DNA of 64,000 nt from Cellulomonas sp. Root485 (GCF_001426705.1 NZ_LMFC01000001.1:237789-301788); one strand, 5' to 3'; positions 1 to 8,448 are shown, counted from the first letter of the stretch. Made by a program: numbers and translations. Notes: a model not told the origin generated them from the sequence alone.

Positions 1-474
1 GGTGAAGTGCTTGGTTCCGACGACCGCGAACCCGGAGCGCACGTAGAACGCCTGCGCGCGGGCGTTCTGCTGGTTCACGCCCAGCCACATCCCGTGCGCG
101 CCGCGCTCGCGGGCGACCTCCAGGGACGCGGCCATGAGTGCGTTCGCGATCCCGGCGCCGTGGTGGTCGGGGTGCACGTAGCACTTGGACAGCTCGATGG
201 TGGGACGCAGGTGGAGCGCCGCCTGGACGTCCTCGTCGGCGGGCTCGCCGGCGACGAGCATCGTGTAGCCGACGAGCTCGTCGTCCCCGGCCACGAGCAC
301 GTCCCGGGAGGGGTCGTCGAGGTACTCCGCGAACCGTGCAGGCGAGAGCACCGCCTCGATGAACGCCTGCTGGTCCTGCTCGGTGGACCCGGGCGGACAG
401 GCGAGCGGGAACGTCAGGGCAGCGAGGCGAGCGAGCGCGTCGAGCTCGCCGTGCTCAGCGGGCCGGACCGTCAC
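1..474 (-). CDS. GNAT family N-acetyltransferase (3' end outside window)
   Basis: Predicted acetyl-CoA dependent N-acetyltransferase of unknown substrate; 158 codons are visible and the C-terminus lies beyond the window edge. The acetyl-CoA loop is visible around residues 101-113 (HPDHHGAGIANAL), followed by the typical final strand and helix with NxxAxxFYxxxGF at about 137-149. The GTG start overlaps the stop of the upstream HAD gene in a GTGA junction, so the two genes are probably translated together. Substrate and pathway cannot be told from the sequence. Confidence 0.8.
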   Translation of the reverse strand, partial: MTVRPAEHGELDALARLAALTFPLACPPGSTEQDQQAFIEAVLSPARFAEYLDDPSRDVLVAGDDELVGYTMLVAGEPADEDVQAALHLRPTIELSKCYVHPDHHGAGIANALMAASLEVARERGAHGMWLGVNQQNARAQAFYVRSGFAVVGTKHFT

Positions 475-1334
475 AGGACGTCCTCGGGGCCGCCGGGACC
501 GCGCCAGGAGCGGACGATGGCACGGGCGATGAGCCCGCCGGCCCAGGCCAGCCCGGCCAGGCTGGCGACCGTGGTGCCACGGCGGGCGTTGCGACGGCGG
601 TTGCGGAACTCGCGCACCGGCCAGCCGACGGTGGCGGCGTAGCGGCGCAGGCGACGGTCGGGGTTGATCGCGCAGGGGAAGCCGACCTCGGACAGGATCG
701 CGACGTCGTTGGTGGAGTCCCCGTACGCGTACGACGCCGCCAGGTCGATGCCCTCCTGCTCGGCGATCGCGCGCACGGCGTCGGCCTTGGCCTGACCGTG
801 CAGCATGTCGCCCACCAGCCGGCCGGTGTAGAAGCCGTCCTCGTGCTCGGCGATGGTGCCCAGCGACCCGGTGACCCCGAGGCGGCGTGCGATCAGCGAG
901 CCGATCTCCACGGGCGTCGCGGTGACGAGCCACACGGAGTGGCCGGCGGCGATGTGCTCGTCGAGGAGGCGCTGCGTGCCCGGGTAGATGCGCAGGCAGA
1001 GGACCTCGTCGTAGACGTCCTCCGCGATCGCGGTGACCTCGGCCACCGAGTGCCCCTTCATGATCGACAGGGCCCGGCTGCGGACCTCGTCGATCTGGTG
1101 CTTGTTCTCGCCGAACGTCAGGTACCGGAACTGGTGGAACCCGAACTCGAGCAGGTCGCGCCGTCGGAAGAAGCCGCGCCGGTAGAGACCCACGCCCAGG
1201 TGGAACGCGCTGGCGCCGCGGATGATCGTGTTGTCGACGTCGAAGAACGCACCGACGCCCGGACCGTCCGCACCGGACCCCGGCTCCCGCAGCACGGGAA
1301 GAGGGACGCTGGGGTTCCCGGACGCCTGACGCAC
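471..1334 (-). CDS. HAD-IB family phosphatase (SerB-like)
   Basis: 287-residue haloacid-dehalogenase superfamily hydrolase, probably cytoplasmic with a hydrophobic C-terminal stretch. Motif I is FDVDNT at residues 31-36 (nucleophile Asp32, acid Asp34), motif II is the Thr near 138 in VTATP, motif III is the Lys near 183 and motif IV is GDSTND at 205-210. This is the HAD-IB pattern found in phosphoserine-phosphatase-like proteins and SerB-PlsC fusions. Substrate is unknown. Residues about 254-271 are hydrophobic and could be a membrane anchor. The GTG start has no Shine-Dalgarno; a TAGAGT box lies six bases upstream, which suggests a leaderless transcript. It forms an operon with the GNAT gene. 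Confidence 0.85.
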   Translation of the reverse strand: MRQASGNPSVPLPVLREPGSGADGPGVGAFFDVDNTIIRGASAFHLGVGLYRRGFFRRRDLLEFGFHQFRYLTFGENKHQIDEVRSRALSIMKGHSVAEVTAIAEDVYDEVLCLRIYPGTQRLLDEHIAAGHSVWLVTATPVEIGSLIARRLGVTGSLGTIAEHEDGFYTGRLVGDMLHGQAKADAVRAIAEQEGIDLAASYAYGDSTNDVAILSEVGFPCAINPDRRLRRYAATVGWPVREFRNRRRNARRGTTVASLAGLAWAGGLIARAIVRSWRGPGGPEDVL

Positions 1335-1340
1335 CCGGTC

Positions 1341-1346
1341 ACTCTA
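1341..1346 (-). promoter_or_regulatory. predicted leaderless -10 box for the HAD gene
   Basis: Read on the minus strand this is TAGAGT. It ends six bases before the GTG start, placing the transcription start on the start codon. No good -35 is seen. Confidence 0.4.
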
Positions 1347-1379
1347 ACGACGGCGGGAGCGTCGTGAGACGGTGAGGCC

Positions 1380-1649
1380 ATGACGCGTGTGGTGCTCTTC
1401 GGCCGGGCCGGCTGCCATCTGTGCGACGAGGCGCGGGAGGTGGTGCGGACGGTGTGCGCGGAGACCGGGACCGACTGGACCGAGGTCGACATCGACACCG
1501 CCTCGACGCCCGGCCGGGACCTCGCCGCCGAGCTGGGCGAGCTGGTCCCCGTGGTCGAGGTCGACGGAGTCCAGCAGGGTTACTGGCGGATCGACGCGAA
1601 CCGGCTGCGCCGAACCCTTACCGCGGCTGGTCCTCGCCCCCTAGCCTGA
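1380..1649 (+). CDS. glutaredoxin family protein
   Basis: 89-residue thioredoxin-fold protein with a CHLC redox pair at Cys12-Cys15 right after the first beta strand, and a conserved VPVVEVDG segment near residues 55-62 that carries the cis-proline. It is of the DUF836/glutaredoxin-like type common in Actinobacteria; the usual role is thiol-disulfide exchange in the cytoplasm, but partners are unknown. There is no Shine-Dalgarno; a weak GACGGT box six bases before the ATG fits leaderless expression. It lies 50 bp upstream of rex in the same direction, a neighbourhood that suggests a redox role. Confidence 0.85.
   Translation: MTRVVLFGRAGCHLCDEAREVVRTVCAETGTDWTEVDIDTASTPGRDLAAELGELVPVVEVDGVQQGYWRIDANRLRRTLTAAGPRPLA
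1642..1647 (+). promoter_or_regulatory. possible -10 box of the rex promoter
   Basis: TAGCCT lies at the end of the glutaredoxin gene. It would give a start near 1654 and a leader of about 45 bases that includes the GGGAG ribosome site before the GTG at 1700. No clear -35 was found. Confidence 0.25.
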
Positions 1650-1699
1650 CCAGCAGGGCTCGGGCGACCGGGTCCCACGGGGCGTTCGCGGGAGTCGAT

Positions 1700-2407
1700 G
1701 TGGACACGCAGCGGAGGGGACCCCGGGCGCACACCAGGGGAGCGGAGCCGGGTGCGACCGGGCGGTCCGGCGCGCGTGACGTGCCGACGGCCACCGTCGC
1801 GCGGCTGCCCGGCTACCTGCGGGTCCTGCACGGCCTGACGGCCGACGGGGTGGTCACCACGTCGTCGGAGGAGCTGGCCGCCGGCGCGGGTGTCACCCCG
1901 GCGCAGCTGCGCAAGGACCTGTCGTTCCTGGGTTCGTACGGTCGGCGCGGCGTGGGGTACGACGTCCTGCACCTCTCCGAGCAGATCTCGGTGGTGCTGG
2001 GCCTGACGACGCAGCGGCGGGTCGTCATCGTCGGCATCGGCAACCTCGGCCACGCGCTGGCCAGCTACTCGGTGTTCGCCGAGCGGGGGTTCGCGGTGGT
2101 CGGGCTGGTCGACGCCGACCCCGCGGTGGTGGGCACGACCGTGGGCGGCCTCCTGGTGCAGCCGCCGTCGTCGTTGCACGATGTGGTCAGCGCGTCCGAC
2201 GCCACCATCGGCATCATCGCCACGCCCGCGGCCGTCGCGCAGGACGTCTGCGACGAGCTGGTCGCGGCCGGTGTCGTCGGCATCCTCACGTTCGCCCCGC
2301 GGGCGCTGCGGGTGCCGAAGCACGTGGACCTGCGGGCGGTGGACGTCGCCTCGGAGCTGCAGATCCTCGCGTTCCACGACCGCCGTCGTACGGGCACGGG
2401 AGCCTGA
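1700..2407 (+). CDS. rex: redox-sensing transcriptional repressor Rex
   Basis: About 235 residues. An N-terminal winged helix (residues about 28-95, with the recognition region around QLRKDLSFLGSYGRRGVGY) is followed by a Rossmann NAD(H)-binding domain with GIGNLG at 112-117 and an acidic residue at the end of the second strand (VDAD). Rex proteins bind operators when NADH/NAD+ is low and release them when NADH rises; in actinobacteria they control respiratory genes such as nuo, cyd and hem. The GTG at 1700 has a GGGAG site at suitable distance; an alternative GTG at 1781 would remove the poorly conserved N-terminus. A Rex-like operator is present upstream of the menJ-nuo genes in this window (25959-25974). 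Confidence 0.95.
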   Translation: MDTQRRGPRAHTRGAEPGATGRSGARDVPTATVARLPGYLRVLHGLTADGVVTTSSEELAAGAGVTPAQLRKDLSFLGSYGRRGVGYDVLHLSEQISVVLGLTTQRRVVIVGIGNLGHALASYSVFAERGFAVVGLVDADPAVVGTTVGGLLVQPPSSLHDVVSASDATIGIIATPAAVAQDVCDELVAAGVVGILTFAPRALRVPKHVDLRAVDVASELQILAFHDRRRTGTGA

Positions 2408-2417
2408 GCATGCCGAC

Positions 2418-2452
2418 GGCCGGGTCTGTGTCAGGACGACACAGGCCCGGCC
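2418..2452. terminator. bidirectional terminator between rex and yceI
   Basis: A 15-bp stem with one G.U pair and a five-base AGGAC loop lies between two convergent genes. There is no long T tract, as is common for terminators in high-GC actinobacteria. Confidence 0.7.
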
Positions 2453-2463
2453 GTGGCTACTTC

Positions 2464-3021
2464 TCAGCCTTTGATGGTCGAGACGTCAAGGGCGATGACG
2501 ACCTTGTCGGAGACCAGGACGCCGCCGGCCTCGAGGGCCGCGTTCCAGGTGAGGCCGAAGTCCTTGCGGGAGATCGTCACGCTGGCCTCGAAGCCCGCAC
2601 GCTGGTTGCCGAACGGGTCGACCGCGGTGCCGTTGAACTCGGTCTCGAGCTCGACGGGCTGCGTGACGCCGTGGATGGTGAGGTCACCGGCGATGACGTA
2701 GCTCGTGCCGGCCTCGCGGACCTCGGTGGAGACGAACGTCCACTGGCCGAACTTCTCCACGTCGAAGAAGTCGCCGCTCTTGAGGTGGCCGTCGCGGTTG
2801 GCGTCGCCGGTGCTGACGGTCGACGGGTCCAGCGTCACGGAGACCGAGGTGCTCGCGAGGTCCTCACCGACCGTGACGGTGCCGTCGGTGACCGCGACGG
2901 TGCCGCGGACCTTGGAGATGCCGGCGTGCCGGACGGTGAAGGCCGCCTCGGTGTGCGAGGCGTCGACGGCCCAGGTACCCGTGGTGAGGCCGGCGGGAAG
3001 GGTGGTGGTGGCGGTGCTCAT
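2464..3021 (-). CDS. YceI family protein
   Basis: 185 residues covering the complete YceI lipocalin-like domain: the family signature W.vD..Ht...F.vrH.g near residues 17-38, TVDPSTV-like segment, GDFFDVEKFG near 85-94 and the DLTIHGVTQPVELE strand near 112-125. YceI domains bind isoprenoid quinones or other amphiphiles in a beta-barrel cavity. No signal peptide is seen, so this copy is probably cytoplasmic. It is divergent from a MarR gene across an intergenic region with inverted repeats and has a GGAGGA ribosome site. Control by that MarR protein is inferred from the arrangement. Confidence 0.9.
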   Translation of the reverse strand: MSTATTTLPAGLTTGTWAVDASHTEAAFTVRHAGISKVRGTVAVTDGTVTVGEDLASTSVSVTLDPSTVSTGDANRDGHLKSGDFFDVEKFGQWTFVSTEVREAGTSYVIAGDLTIHGVTQPVELETEFNGTAVDPFGNQRAGFEASVTISRKDFGLTWNAALEAGGVLVSDKVVIALDVSTIKG

Positions 3022-3039
3022 GGTCTGTCCTCCGTGGTT

Positions 3040-3083
3040 GTTGAACTGTCAACCAAACTGTTAGTTCAAAGTTGTACTACACT
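3040..3083. promoter_or_regulatory. yceI/marR divergent operator region
   Basis: The 106-bp gap contains GTTGA-N4-TCAAC (3040-3053) nested in a longer repeat, TTGAAC (3041-3046) with GTTCAA (3064-3069). A -10 like TACACT for marR is at 3078-3083. The layout is typical of MarR autoregulation with control of the divergent gene; binding is not proven. Confidence 0.55.
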
Positions 3084-3127
3084 CGTGCCAGACCCGCAAG
3101 CCCTGACCGAAGGACGGAGGCCACGCT

Positions 3128-3622
3128 GTGACCACTGACACACCCACCGCGCAGACGGTGGAATGGCTGACCGCCGAGCAGCAGACCCAGTGGCGCTCCT
3201 TCCGTGGCGGCGCGGCCCGCCTGTTCGCCGCGCTCGAGCACGAGCTGGAGCAGCAGACGGGGCTGTCCACGCACGAGTACGAGGTGCTCGTCCGGCTCTC
3301 CGAGACGCCCGACCGCACGCTGCGGATGGCGCAGCTCGCCGACAACCTCGCGCACTCGCGCAGCCGGCTCACGCACACGATCCGGCGCATGGAGGAGCAG
3401 GGGCTCGTCTCGCGGCTGCCCTGCGTGGAGGACGCCCGCGGCGTGAACTGCACCATGACCGAGAAGGGCTGGCAGGTCCTCGTGGCCGCCGCCCCGAGCC
3501 ACGTGCAGTCCGTGCGGGACCACCTGGTCGACGTGCTGACGCCGGAGCAGTTCGCCGCGCTCGGCGACGCGATGGAGACGGTCCGCGTGCACCTGACGGG
3601 TGGCGCGTGTCACGTCGAGTGA
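3128..3622 (+). CDS. MarR family transcriptional regulator
   Basis: 164-residue winged-helix regulator. The helix-turn-helix region spans about residues 62-85 (MAQLADNLAHSRSRLTHTIRRM) and the wing about 90-110 (LVSRLPCVEDARGVNCTMTEKG), flanked by dimerisation helices. Cys102 and Cys109 lie in or beside the wing and Cys161 near the C-terminus, so a thiol-responsive mechanism is possible but speculative. The GTG start is preceded by GGAGG at good spacing. The gene is divergent from yceI and separated from it by inverted repeats that are likely its operator. Confidence 0.9.
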   Translation: MTTDTPTAQTVEWLTAEQQTQWRSFRGGAARLFAALEHELEQQTGLSTHEYEVLVRLSETPDRTLRMAQLADNLAHSRSRLTHTIRRMEEQGLVSRLPCVEDARGVNCTMTEKGWQVLVAAAPSHVQSVRDHLVDVLTPEQFAALGDAMETVRVHLTGGACHVE

Positions 3623-3670
3623 CCCCGTCCCGTGTCCGTCGCGCACAGGAGTGTTTGCGAGACTGAGCCC

Positions 3671-4339
3671 ATGGTCGCGACCACGATCCACCTGATGCGG
3701 CACGGCGAGGTGCACAACCCCGACGGCGTGCTCTACGGACGGCTGCCCGGATACCGGCTCTCGGAGCGTGGCCGGGCGATGGCGGACATGGTGGCGGACT
3801 ATCTCTCAGGAAGCTCAGGCGGGGCGGCGGCTACCGCGCGCCGCGACGTCGTCGCCGTCATCGCCTCCCCGCTGCAGCGCGCGCAGGAGACCGCCGGACC
3901 CATCGCCGCGGCGTTCGGTCTCGACATCCGCACCGACGAGCGGATCATCGAGGCCGGCAACCACTTCGAGGGCAAGACCTTCGGGGTCGGCGACGGCTCG
4001 CTGCGTCACCCCGAGCACTGGCCGTACCTGCGCAACCCGTTCCGGCCGTCCTGGGGCGAGCCGTACAAGGAGCAGGTGGACCGCATGCTCGCGGCCGTCG
4101 AGAGCGCGCGGGAGCTCGCCCGCGGGCACGAGGCCGTGCTGGTCAGCCACCAGCTGCCCGTGTGGGTCACCCGGCTCGCGCTCGAGCACCGGCACCTGTG
4201 GCACGACCCCCGCAAGCGGCAGTGCTCGGTCGCCTCGCTGACCAGCCTGCGCTACGAGGGCGACACCCTGGTCGGCGTGGGGTACAGCGAGCCCGCCGCG
4301 GTGCTGCTGCCCGGTGCCTCGACGGTCGCGGGGGCCTGA
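3671..4339 (+). CDS. histidine phosphatase family protein (phosphoglycerate-mutase-like)
   Basis: 222 residues. The catalytic RHG is at residues 10-12, with a conserved Arg near 70 (SPLQRAQET), Glu94 as likely acid, and the second catalytic His160 in VSHQ. This is the branch-2-like phosphoglycerate mutase/phosphatase fold; the physiological substrate is unknown. The ATG at 3671 is preferred because GAGACT, a possible -10, lies exactly six bases upstream and there is no Shine-Dalgarno; a GTG at 3632 is possible. It ends one base before the resA-like gene. The same kind of phosphatase precedes resA-ccdA-resB-ccsB in many actinobacteria, so it is likely in that operon. Confidence 0.88.
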   Translation: MVATTIHLMRHGEVHNPDGVLYGRLPGYRLSERGRAMADMVADYLSGSSGGAAATARRDVVAVIASPLQRAQETAGPIAAAFGLDIRTDERIIEAGNHFEGKTFGVGDGSLRHPEHWPYLRNPFRPSWGEPYKEQVDRMLAAVESARELARGHEAVLVSHQLPVWVTRLALEHRHLWHDPRKRQCSVASLTSLRYEGDTLVGVGYSEPAAVLLPGASTVAGA

Positions 4340-4340
4340 C

Positions 4341-4922
4341 GTGCGGGTTCTTGCCGTGGCCGCGCTGGCCGTCCTGCTGCTCGCGGGCTGCACGCCCGAC
4401 AGCGGGTCCACGACGCCCGACGACGTGACGGGCCAGGGCTACCAGTCCGGCGACGGCAGCACGACGACCTGGGCCGTCGGCGACCGTTCCGGCCCGCTCG
4501 AGCTGTCCGGCACCGACTTCGCGGGTACCGCGCAGGACGTGGCGGACTGGCGCGGCGACGTCGTGGTGCTCAACACCTGGTACGCCAACTGCCCGCCGTG
4601 CCGTGCCGAGGCCCCCGACCTCGCGGCCCTGTCCACCGACTACGCCGCCGACGGCGTGCGGCTGCTGGGCATCAACCGGACCGACGACGCGGGCACCGCG
4701 CAGGCCTTCGAGCGCCAGTTCGAGGTCCCGTACCCGAGCCTGGCGGACACCGACGGCGCCGCGATCGCCGCCCTGCAGGGCACGGTCCCGGTGAACGCGG
4801 TGCCGACGACCGTCGTGCTCGACCGCGACGGCCTGGTCGCCGGACGCATCCTCGGTCTGGCCGACCCGTCGACGCTGCGCTCGATGGTCGACGAGCTGCT
4901 GGCCGAGACGCCCTCGTCATGA
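4341..4922 (+). CDS. resA: ResA/TlpA-like thiol-disulfide oxidoreductase lipoprotein
   Basis: 193 residues from the GTG at 4341. The signal peptide ends in a lipobox with LLAGC, lipidated at Cys17, so the protein is tethered to the outside of the cytoplasmic membrane. The redoxin domain has WYANCPPCRAE with active-site Cys84 and Cys87 and a cis-Pro region VNAVPTTVV. In system II cytochrome c maturation this protein reduces the apocytochrome CXXCH cysteines, using electrons delivered by CcdA. It overlaps the ccdA-like gene by four bases (ATGA), and starting at the GTG makes the lipobox spacing ideal. Confidence 0.92.
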   Translation: MRVLAVAALAVLLLAGCTPDSGSTTPDDVTGQGYQSGDGSTTTWAVGDRSGPLELSGTDFAGTAQDVADWRGDVVVLNTWYANCPPCRAEAPDLAALSTDYAADGVRLLGINRTDDAGTAQAFERQFEVPYPSLADTDGAAIAALQGTVPVNAVPTTVVLDRDGLVAGRILGLADPSTLRSMVDELLAETPSS

Positions 4923-5722
4923 TGCTTGCCGACGCGGGCGACGCCTTCGGCCAGACCGTGATCTCGGGGTCGCTGCTGCTGGCGGTCCCGGTGGCGCTGA
5001 TCGCCGGGCTCGTGTCGTTCGCGTCCCCGTGCGTGCTGCCGCTGGTCCCGGCGTACGTCGGGTACCTCGGAGGGATGACGGGGTCGGCCCAGAGCGTGTT
5101 CTCGGAGGGTGACACGCTCGTGAAGACGGCCCCTGCGCGCAGCCGCGTGCTGCTCGGGGTCGCACTCTTCGTCGCCGGGTTCACCGTGGTGTTCGTCGCG
5201 CTGGCCGTCCTCGCCGGGTCGCTCGGCGGCCTGCTGGTGGAGTACCAGGACCCGATCACGCGCGTGCTCGGTGTCGTCGTCATCGTGCTCGGCCTCGGCT
5301 TCCTCGGGCTGATCCCGTTCCTGCAGAACGAGAAGCGGGTCCATCTCGCGCCCCGTGCCGGCCTGTGGGGGGCGCCGCTGCTCGGCGTCACCTTCGGGCT
5401 CGGCTGGGTGCCGTGCATCGGCCCGACGCTCGCCGCGATCCTCACCCTGTCGCTCGACGGCGGGTCGGCGGGCCGCGGTGCGCTGCTCGCCGTCGCGTTC
5501 TGCCTCGGGCTCGGGCTGCCGTTCCTGCTCGTCGCACTGTTCGTCGACCGCAGCGCCGGCGCGCTCGGCTTCCTGCGCCGGCACCGCCTGGCCATCATGC
5601 GGTTCGGTGGCGCGATGCTCGTGATCCTCGGGATCGCCCTGGTCACGGGCGTGTGGGGCACCTGGTCCTCGTGGCTGCAGGGTGTCCTCGTCGGCGGCGA
5701 CCCGTTCGTGCCGGTCGTATGA
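4919..5722 (+). CDS. ccdA: CcdA-type cytochrome c biogenesis membrane protein
   Basis: 267 residues with about six membrane helices. The two redox cysteines typical of CcdA/DsbD-beta are in SFASPCVLPLVPAY (Cys38) and GWVPCIGPT (Cys166). It carries electrons from cytoplasmic thioredoxin across the membrane to ResA. A non-conserved loop between helices 1 and 2 (about residues 52-76) is short. It overlaps the gene before it and the resB gene after it by ATGA junctions, so the four maturation genes are translationally coupled. Confidence 0.93.
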   Translation: MMLADAGDAFGQTVISGSLLLAVPVALIAGLVSFASPCVLPLVPAYVGYLGGMTGSAQSVFSEGDTLVKTAPARSRVLLGVALFVAGFTVVFVALAVLAGSLGGLLVEYQDPITRVLGVVVIVLGLGFLGLIPFLQNEKRVHLAPRAGLWGAPLLGVTFGLGWVPCIGPTLAAILTLSLDGGSAGRGALLAVAFCLGLGLPFLLVALFVDRSAGALGFLRRHRLAIMRFGGAMLVILGIALVTGVWGTWSSWLQGVLVGGDPFVPVV

Positions 5723-7419
5723 GCGTGCACCGGCCCGAGGGCCTCTCCGACGTCTTCATGGAGCCGACCGAGGCCCCGCCGGCAGCGCCCCCGAACCTGC
5801 CGACGCTCGGCTTCGTCGGCTGGTGCCGGTGGGCCTGGCGACAGCTCACCAGCATGCGGGTCGCCCTGCTGCTGCTCATGCTGCTGGCCGTCGCCGCGGT
5901 GCCCGGGACGGTGTGGCCGCAGCGCGCGCAGGACACCGCCAAGGTCGCGACGTACATCTCCGACCACCCCACGACCGGCCCCTGGCTGGACCGGCTCGGG
6001 TTCTTCGACGTGTACTCGTCGGTCTGGTTCTCGGCGATCTACCTCCTGCTGTTCGTCTCCCTCGTCGGCTGCATCCTGCCCCGCACCAAGGTGCACCTCG
6101 CGGGTGTCCGCGGCCGGCCGCCGCGCGCACCCCGCCGGTTCACGCGGTTCCCCGCGCAGGGGTCCGGCCTCGTGGACGCCGCGCCGTCGCAGGTCGCCGA
6201 CGACGCCGTGGCGGTGCTGCGCGGGGGGTGGCGCTGGCTCCCGTTCGTCCCGACGTACCGCGTCGACACCCGCGACGAGGGCGACGGCACGGTCTCGGTG
6301 TCCGCGGAGCGCGGCTACCTGCGTGAGACCGGCAACCTCGTCTTCCACCTCGCCCTCGTCGGGCTGCTGATCTCCGTGGCCACCGGGCAGGTGCTGCACT
6401 ACCGCGGGCAGGCGATCGTCGTGCAGGGCCGCGGGTTCGCCAACGCGCAGGTCGACTACGACACCTTCGAGCAGGGCACCGCGTTCACGCCGTCCAGCCT
6501 CGTGCCGTTCACGCTGCGCCTCGACGAGTTCGAGTCCCGGTTCGACCCGGACACGCTGCAGTCCCGCGACTTCACCGCGCACGTCACGCTGACGAACCCC
6601 GGCGAGGAGCCCGTCGAGGAGACCATCAAGGTCAACCACCCGCTCGACGCGGGCGGTGCCAAGGTCTACCTGCAGGGCAACGGGTACGCCCCCGACATCA
6701 CCGTGCGCGACGCGTCCGGGGAGGTCGCGTTCTCCGGTCCGACGCCGTTCCTCCCGCAGGACGAGGTGTACACGTCGCGCGGCGTCGTCAAGGTGCCCGA
6801 CGTGTCCGGCGACCAGGAGCAGATCGGCCTCGTCGGCTACCTGCTGCCCACCGTCGACGTGCGCGAGACGTCCTTCGGACCGGCGTACGCCTCGGTCAAC
6901 CCGCAGCCCGACGACCCCGCGCTCGTGCTGGCCGTCTGGCGGGGCAACCTCGGCCTCGACACCGGCGTCCCGCAGAACGTGTACGAGCTCGACGAGGCCC
7001 GCATGACACAGCTCATGGACGACGACGACAAGCCGGTCACCCTCGTCGTGCGCCCGGGCGAGACCGTCGACCTGCCCGACGGGATGGGCACCCTGACGTT
7101 CGACGGGCTGCCCCGGTACGTCGCACTCGATCTGCGCCACGACCCCGCCCTGCCGTTCGTGCTGGTGTTCGCGCTGCTCGCGTTCGCCGGGCTCGCCACC
7201 TCGCTGTTCGCGCCGCGGCGCCGCCTCTGGCTGCGTCTCAGCCCGGGCGCCGGCGAGGACGCCGGTCGTACAGTGGTCACCGCGGCCGGGCTGGCGCGCG
7301 GCGACGACGTCGGCCTCCAGCCCGAGCTCGACAGGGTGCTCACGGACACGCTCACCCGCACGGCTGACAGACCCCCGGCCGCTCCCCGCGGCCCGACCTC
7401 AGGAGACGCCACACCATGA
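5719..7419 (+). CDS. resB: cytochrome c biogenesis protein ResB
   Basis: 566 residues. Membrane helices are visible at about 45-65, 100-120, 215-232 and 478-496, with a large extracytoplasmic domain between the third and fourth, matching the ResB/Ccs1 family. ResB works with CcsB/CcsA as the haem lyase that exports haem and attaches it to cytochromes c. The long C-terminal tail after the last helix is rich in Asp, Arg and Pro and poorly conserved. It overlaps ccdA and ccsB by four bases each. Confidence 0.94.
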   Translation: MSVHRPEGLSDVFMEPTEAPPAAPPNLPTLGFVGWCRWAWRQLTSMRVALLLLMLLAVAAVPGTVWPQRAQDTAKVATYISDHPTTGPWLDRLGFFDVYSSVWFSAIYLLLFVSLVGCILPRTKVHLAGVRGRPPRAPRRFTRFPAQGSGLVDAAPSQVADDAVAVLRGGWRWLPFVPTYRVDTRDEGDGTVSVSAERGYLRETGNLVFHLALVGLLISVATGQVLHYRGQAIVVQGRGFANAQVDYDTFEQGTAFTPSSLVPFTLRLDEFESRFDPDTLQSRDFTAHVTLTNPGEEPVEETIKVNHPLDAGGAKVYLQGNGYAPDITVRDASGEVAFSGPTPFLPQDEVYTSRGVVKVPDVSGDQEQIGLVGYLLPTVDVRETSFGPAYASVNPQPDDPALVLAVWRGNLGLDTGVPQNVYELDEARMTQLMDDDDKPVTLVVRPGETVDLPDGMGTLTFDGLPRYVALDLRHDPALPFVLVFALLAFAGLATSLFAPRRRLWLRLSPGAGEDAGRTVVTAAGLARGDDVGLQPELDRVLTDTLTRTADRPPAAPRGPTSGDATP

Positions 7420-8441
7420 CCACCGGTGACCTGAGCACCTTGCTCGTCTGGGGTGCCGCGACCGCGTTCACGATCGCCCTGATCGCCTACAGCGTGGACC
7501 TCGCGCGCATCGCCGAGCGGTCGCAGAAGCGCGTGCCCGAGGCCGTCCTCGCCGGGGCGTCCGCGTCGCGTCCCGCCACCGCGATCTCCGGTTCCGAGGC
7601 GCAGAGCGCACCCGGCCGGTCCCCGCGCGCCGAGGGGATCGCCCGGTCGACCACGGTGCTCGGGCTCGTCCTGCTCTTCGGGGGCATCGTCCTGCGCGGC
7701 ATCGCCGCCGGTCGGTGGCCGACCGCCAACATGTACGAGTTCACGATCGTCGGCGTGTTCGTCGCCGTCCTCGTCCTGACGATCGTCCAGCGCCGCCGCG
7801 TCATCGCGTTCGTGGGCGTGGTCGTCATGGGTCTGGCGGTGCTGGCCCTCGTGCTCGCGCTCAACGCGTTCTACATCCAGGCCGACCAGGTCCAGCCCGC
7901 CCTGCAGAGCTACTGGCTGATCATCCACGTCGGCGTCGCCATCACCGCGACCGGCATCTTCACGGTCGCGTTCGCCGCCTCCGTGCTCCAGGTGCTGCGG
8001 AGCTTCCGCGAGGAAGCGCTCACGGCCGTGGACGGGCCCGCGGTCACCGTCGGGTCCACGTCGCCCCGGTCCGACCGGTTCCGCCGCTGGGTCGGCGGTC
8101 CGAAGTTCGGCTGGCTCGAGCAGGTGCCCGGCTCCCGTGAGCTGGAGGCCATGTCGTTCCGGCTCAACGCGATCGCCTTCGTCCTGTGGACCCTCACCCT
8201 CATCGGCGGGGCGATCTGGGCCGAGCACGCGTGGGGCCGGTACTGGGGCTGGGACCCCAAGGAGGTCGGCACGTTCGTCGCGTGGGTCGTCTACGCGGCC
8301 TACCTGCACGCTCGCACCACACGCGGGTGGAGCGGCCGGCGGGCCTCGTACTTCGTGTTCGTCGGCTACGCCGTCGTGCTCGCGAACTTCACCGTCGTGA
8401 ACCTGGTCGTCACCGGCAAGCACTCCTACTCGGGCATCTGA
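7416..8441 (+). CDS. ccsB: c-type cytochrome biogenesis protein CcsB (haem lyase subunit)
   Basis: 341 residues with about eight membrane helices. The haem-handling WWD-type motif is present as YWGWDPKE at about residues 275-282, with conserved histidines nearby (HVGVAITATG near 171, AEHAWG near 269, YLHAR near 297, GKHSY near the C-terminus). Together with ResB it delivers haem to apocytochromes outside the membrane. Residues about 30-65 form an Ala/Ser-rich linker after the first helix. It is the last gene of the system II operon. Confidence 0.95.
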   Translation: MTTGDLSTLLVWGAATAFTIALIAYSVDLARIAERSQKRVPEAVLAGASASRPATAISGSEAQSAPGRSPRAEGIARSTTVLGLVLLFGGIVLRGIAAGRWPTANMYEFTIVGVFVAVLVLTIVQRRRVIAFVGVVVMGLAVLALVLALNAFYIQADQVQPALQSYWLIIHVGVAITATGIFTVAFAASVLQVLRSFREEALTAVDGPAVTVGSTSPRSDRFRRWVGGPKFGWLEQVPGSRELEAMSFRLNAIAFVLWTLTLIGGAIWAEHAWGRYWGWDPKEVGTFVAWVVYAAYLHARTTRGWSGRRASYFVFVGYAVVLANFTVVNLVVTGKHSYSGI

Positions 8442-8448
8442 CGCGGGC

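Noticed and set aside
4672..7140. Long open frame on the minus strand opposite ccdA-resB
   Set aside because: It has Arg/Ala/Gly-rich composition, no recognisable domain, and lies fully against well-supported genes; such shadows are expected at this GC content.
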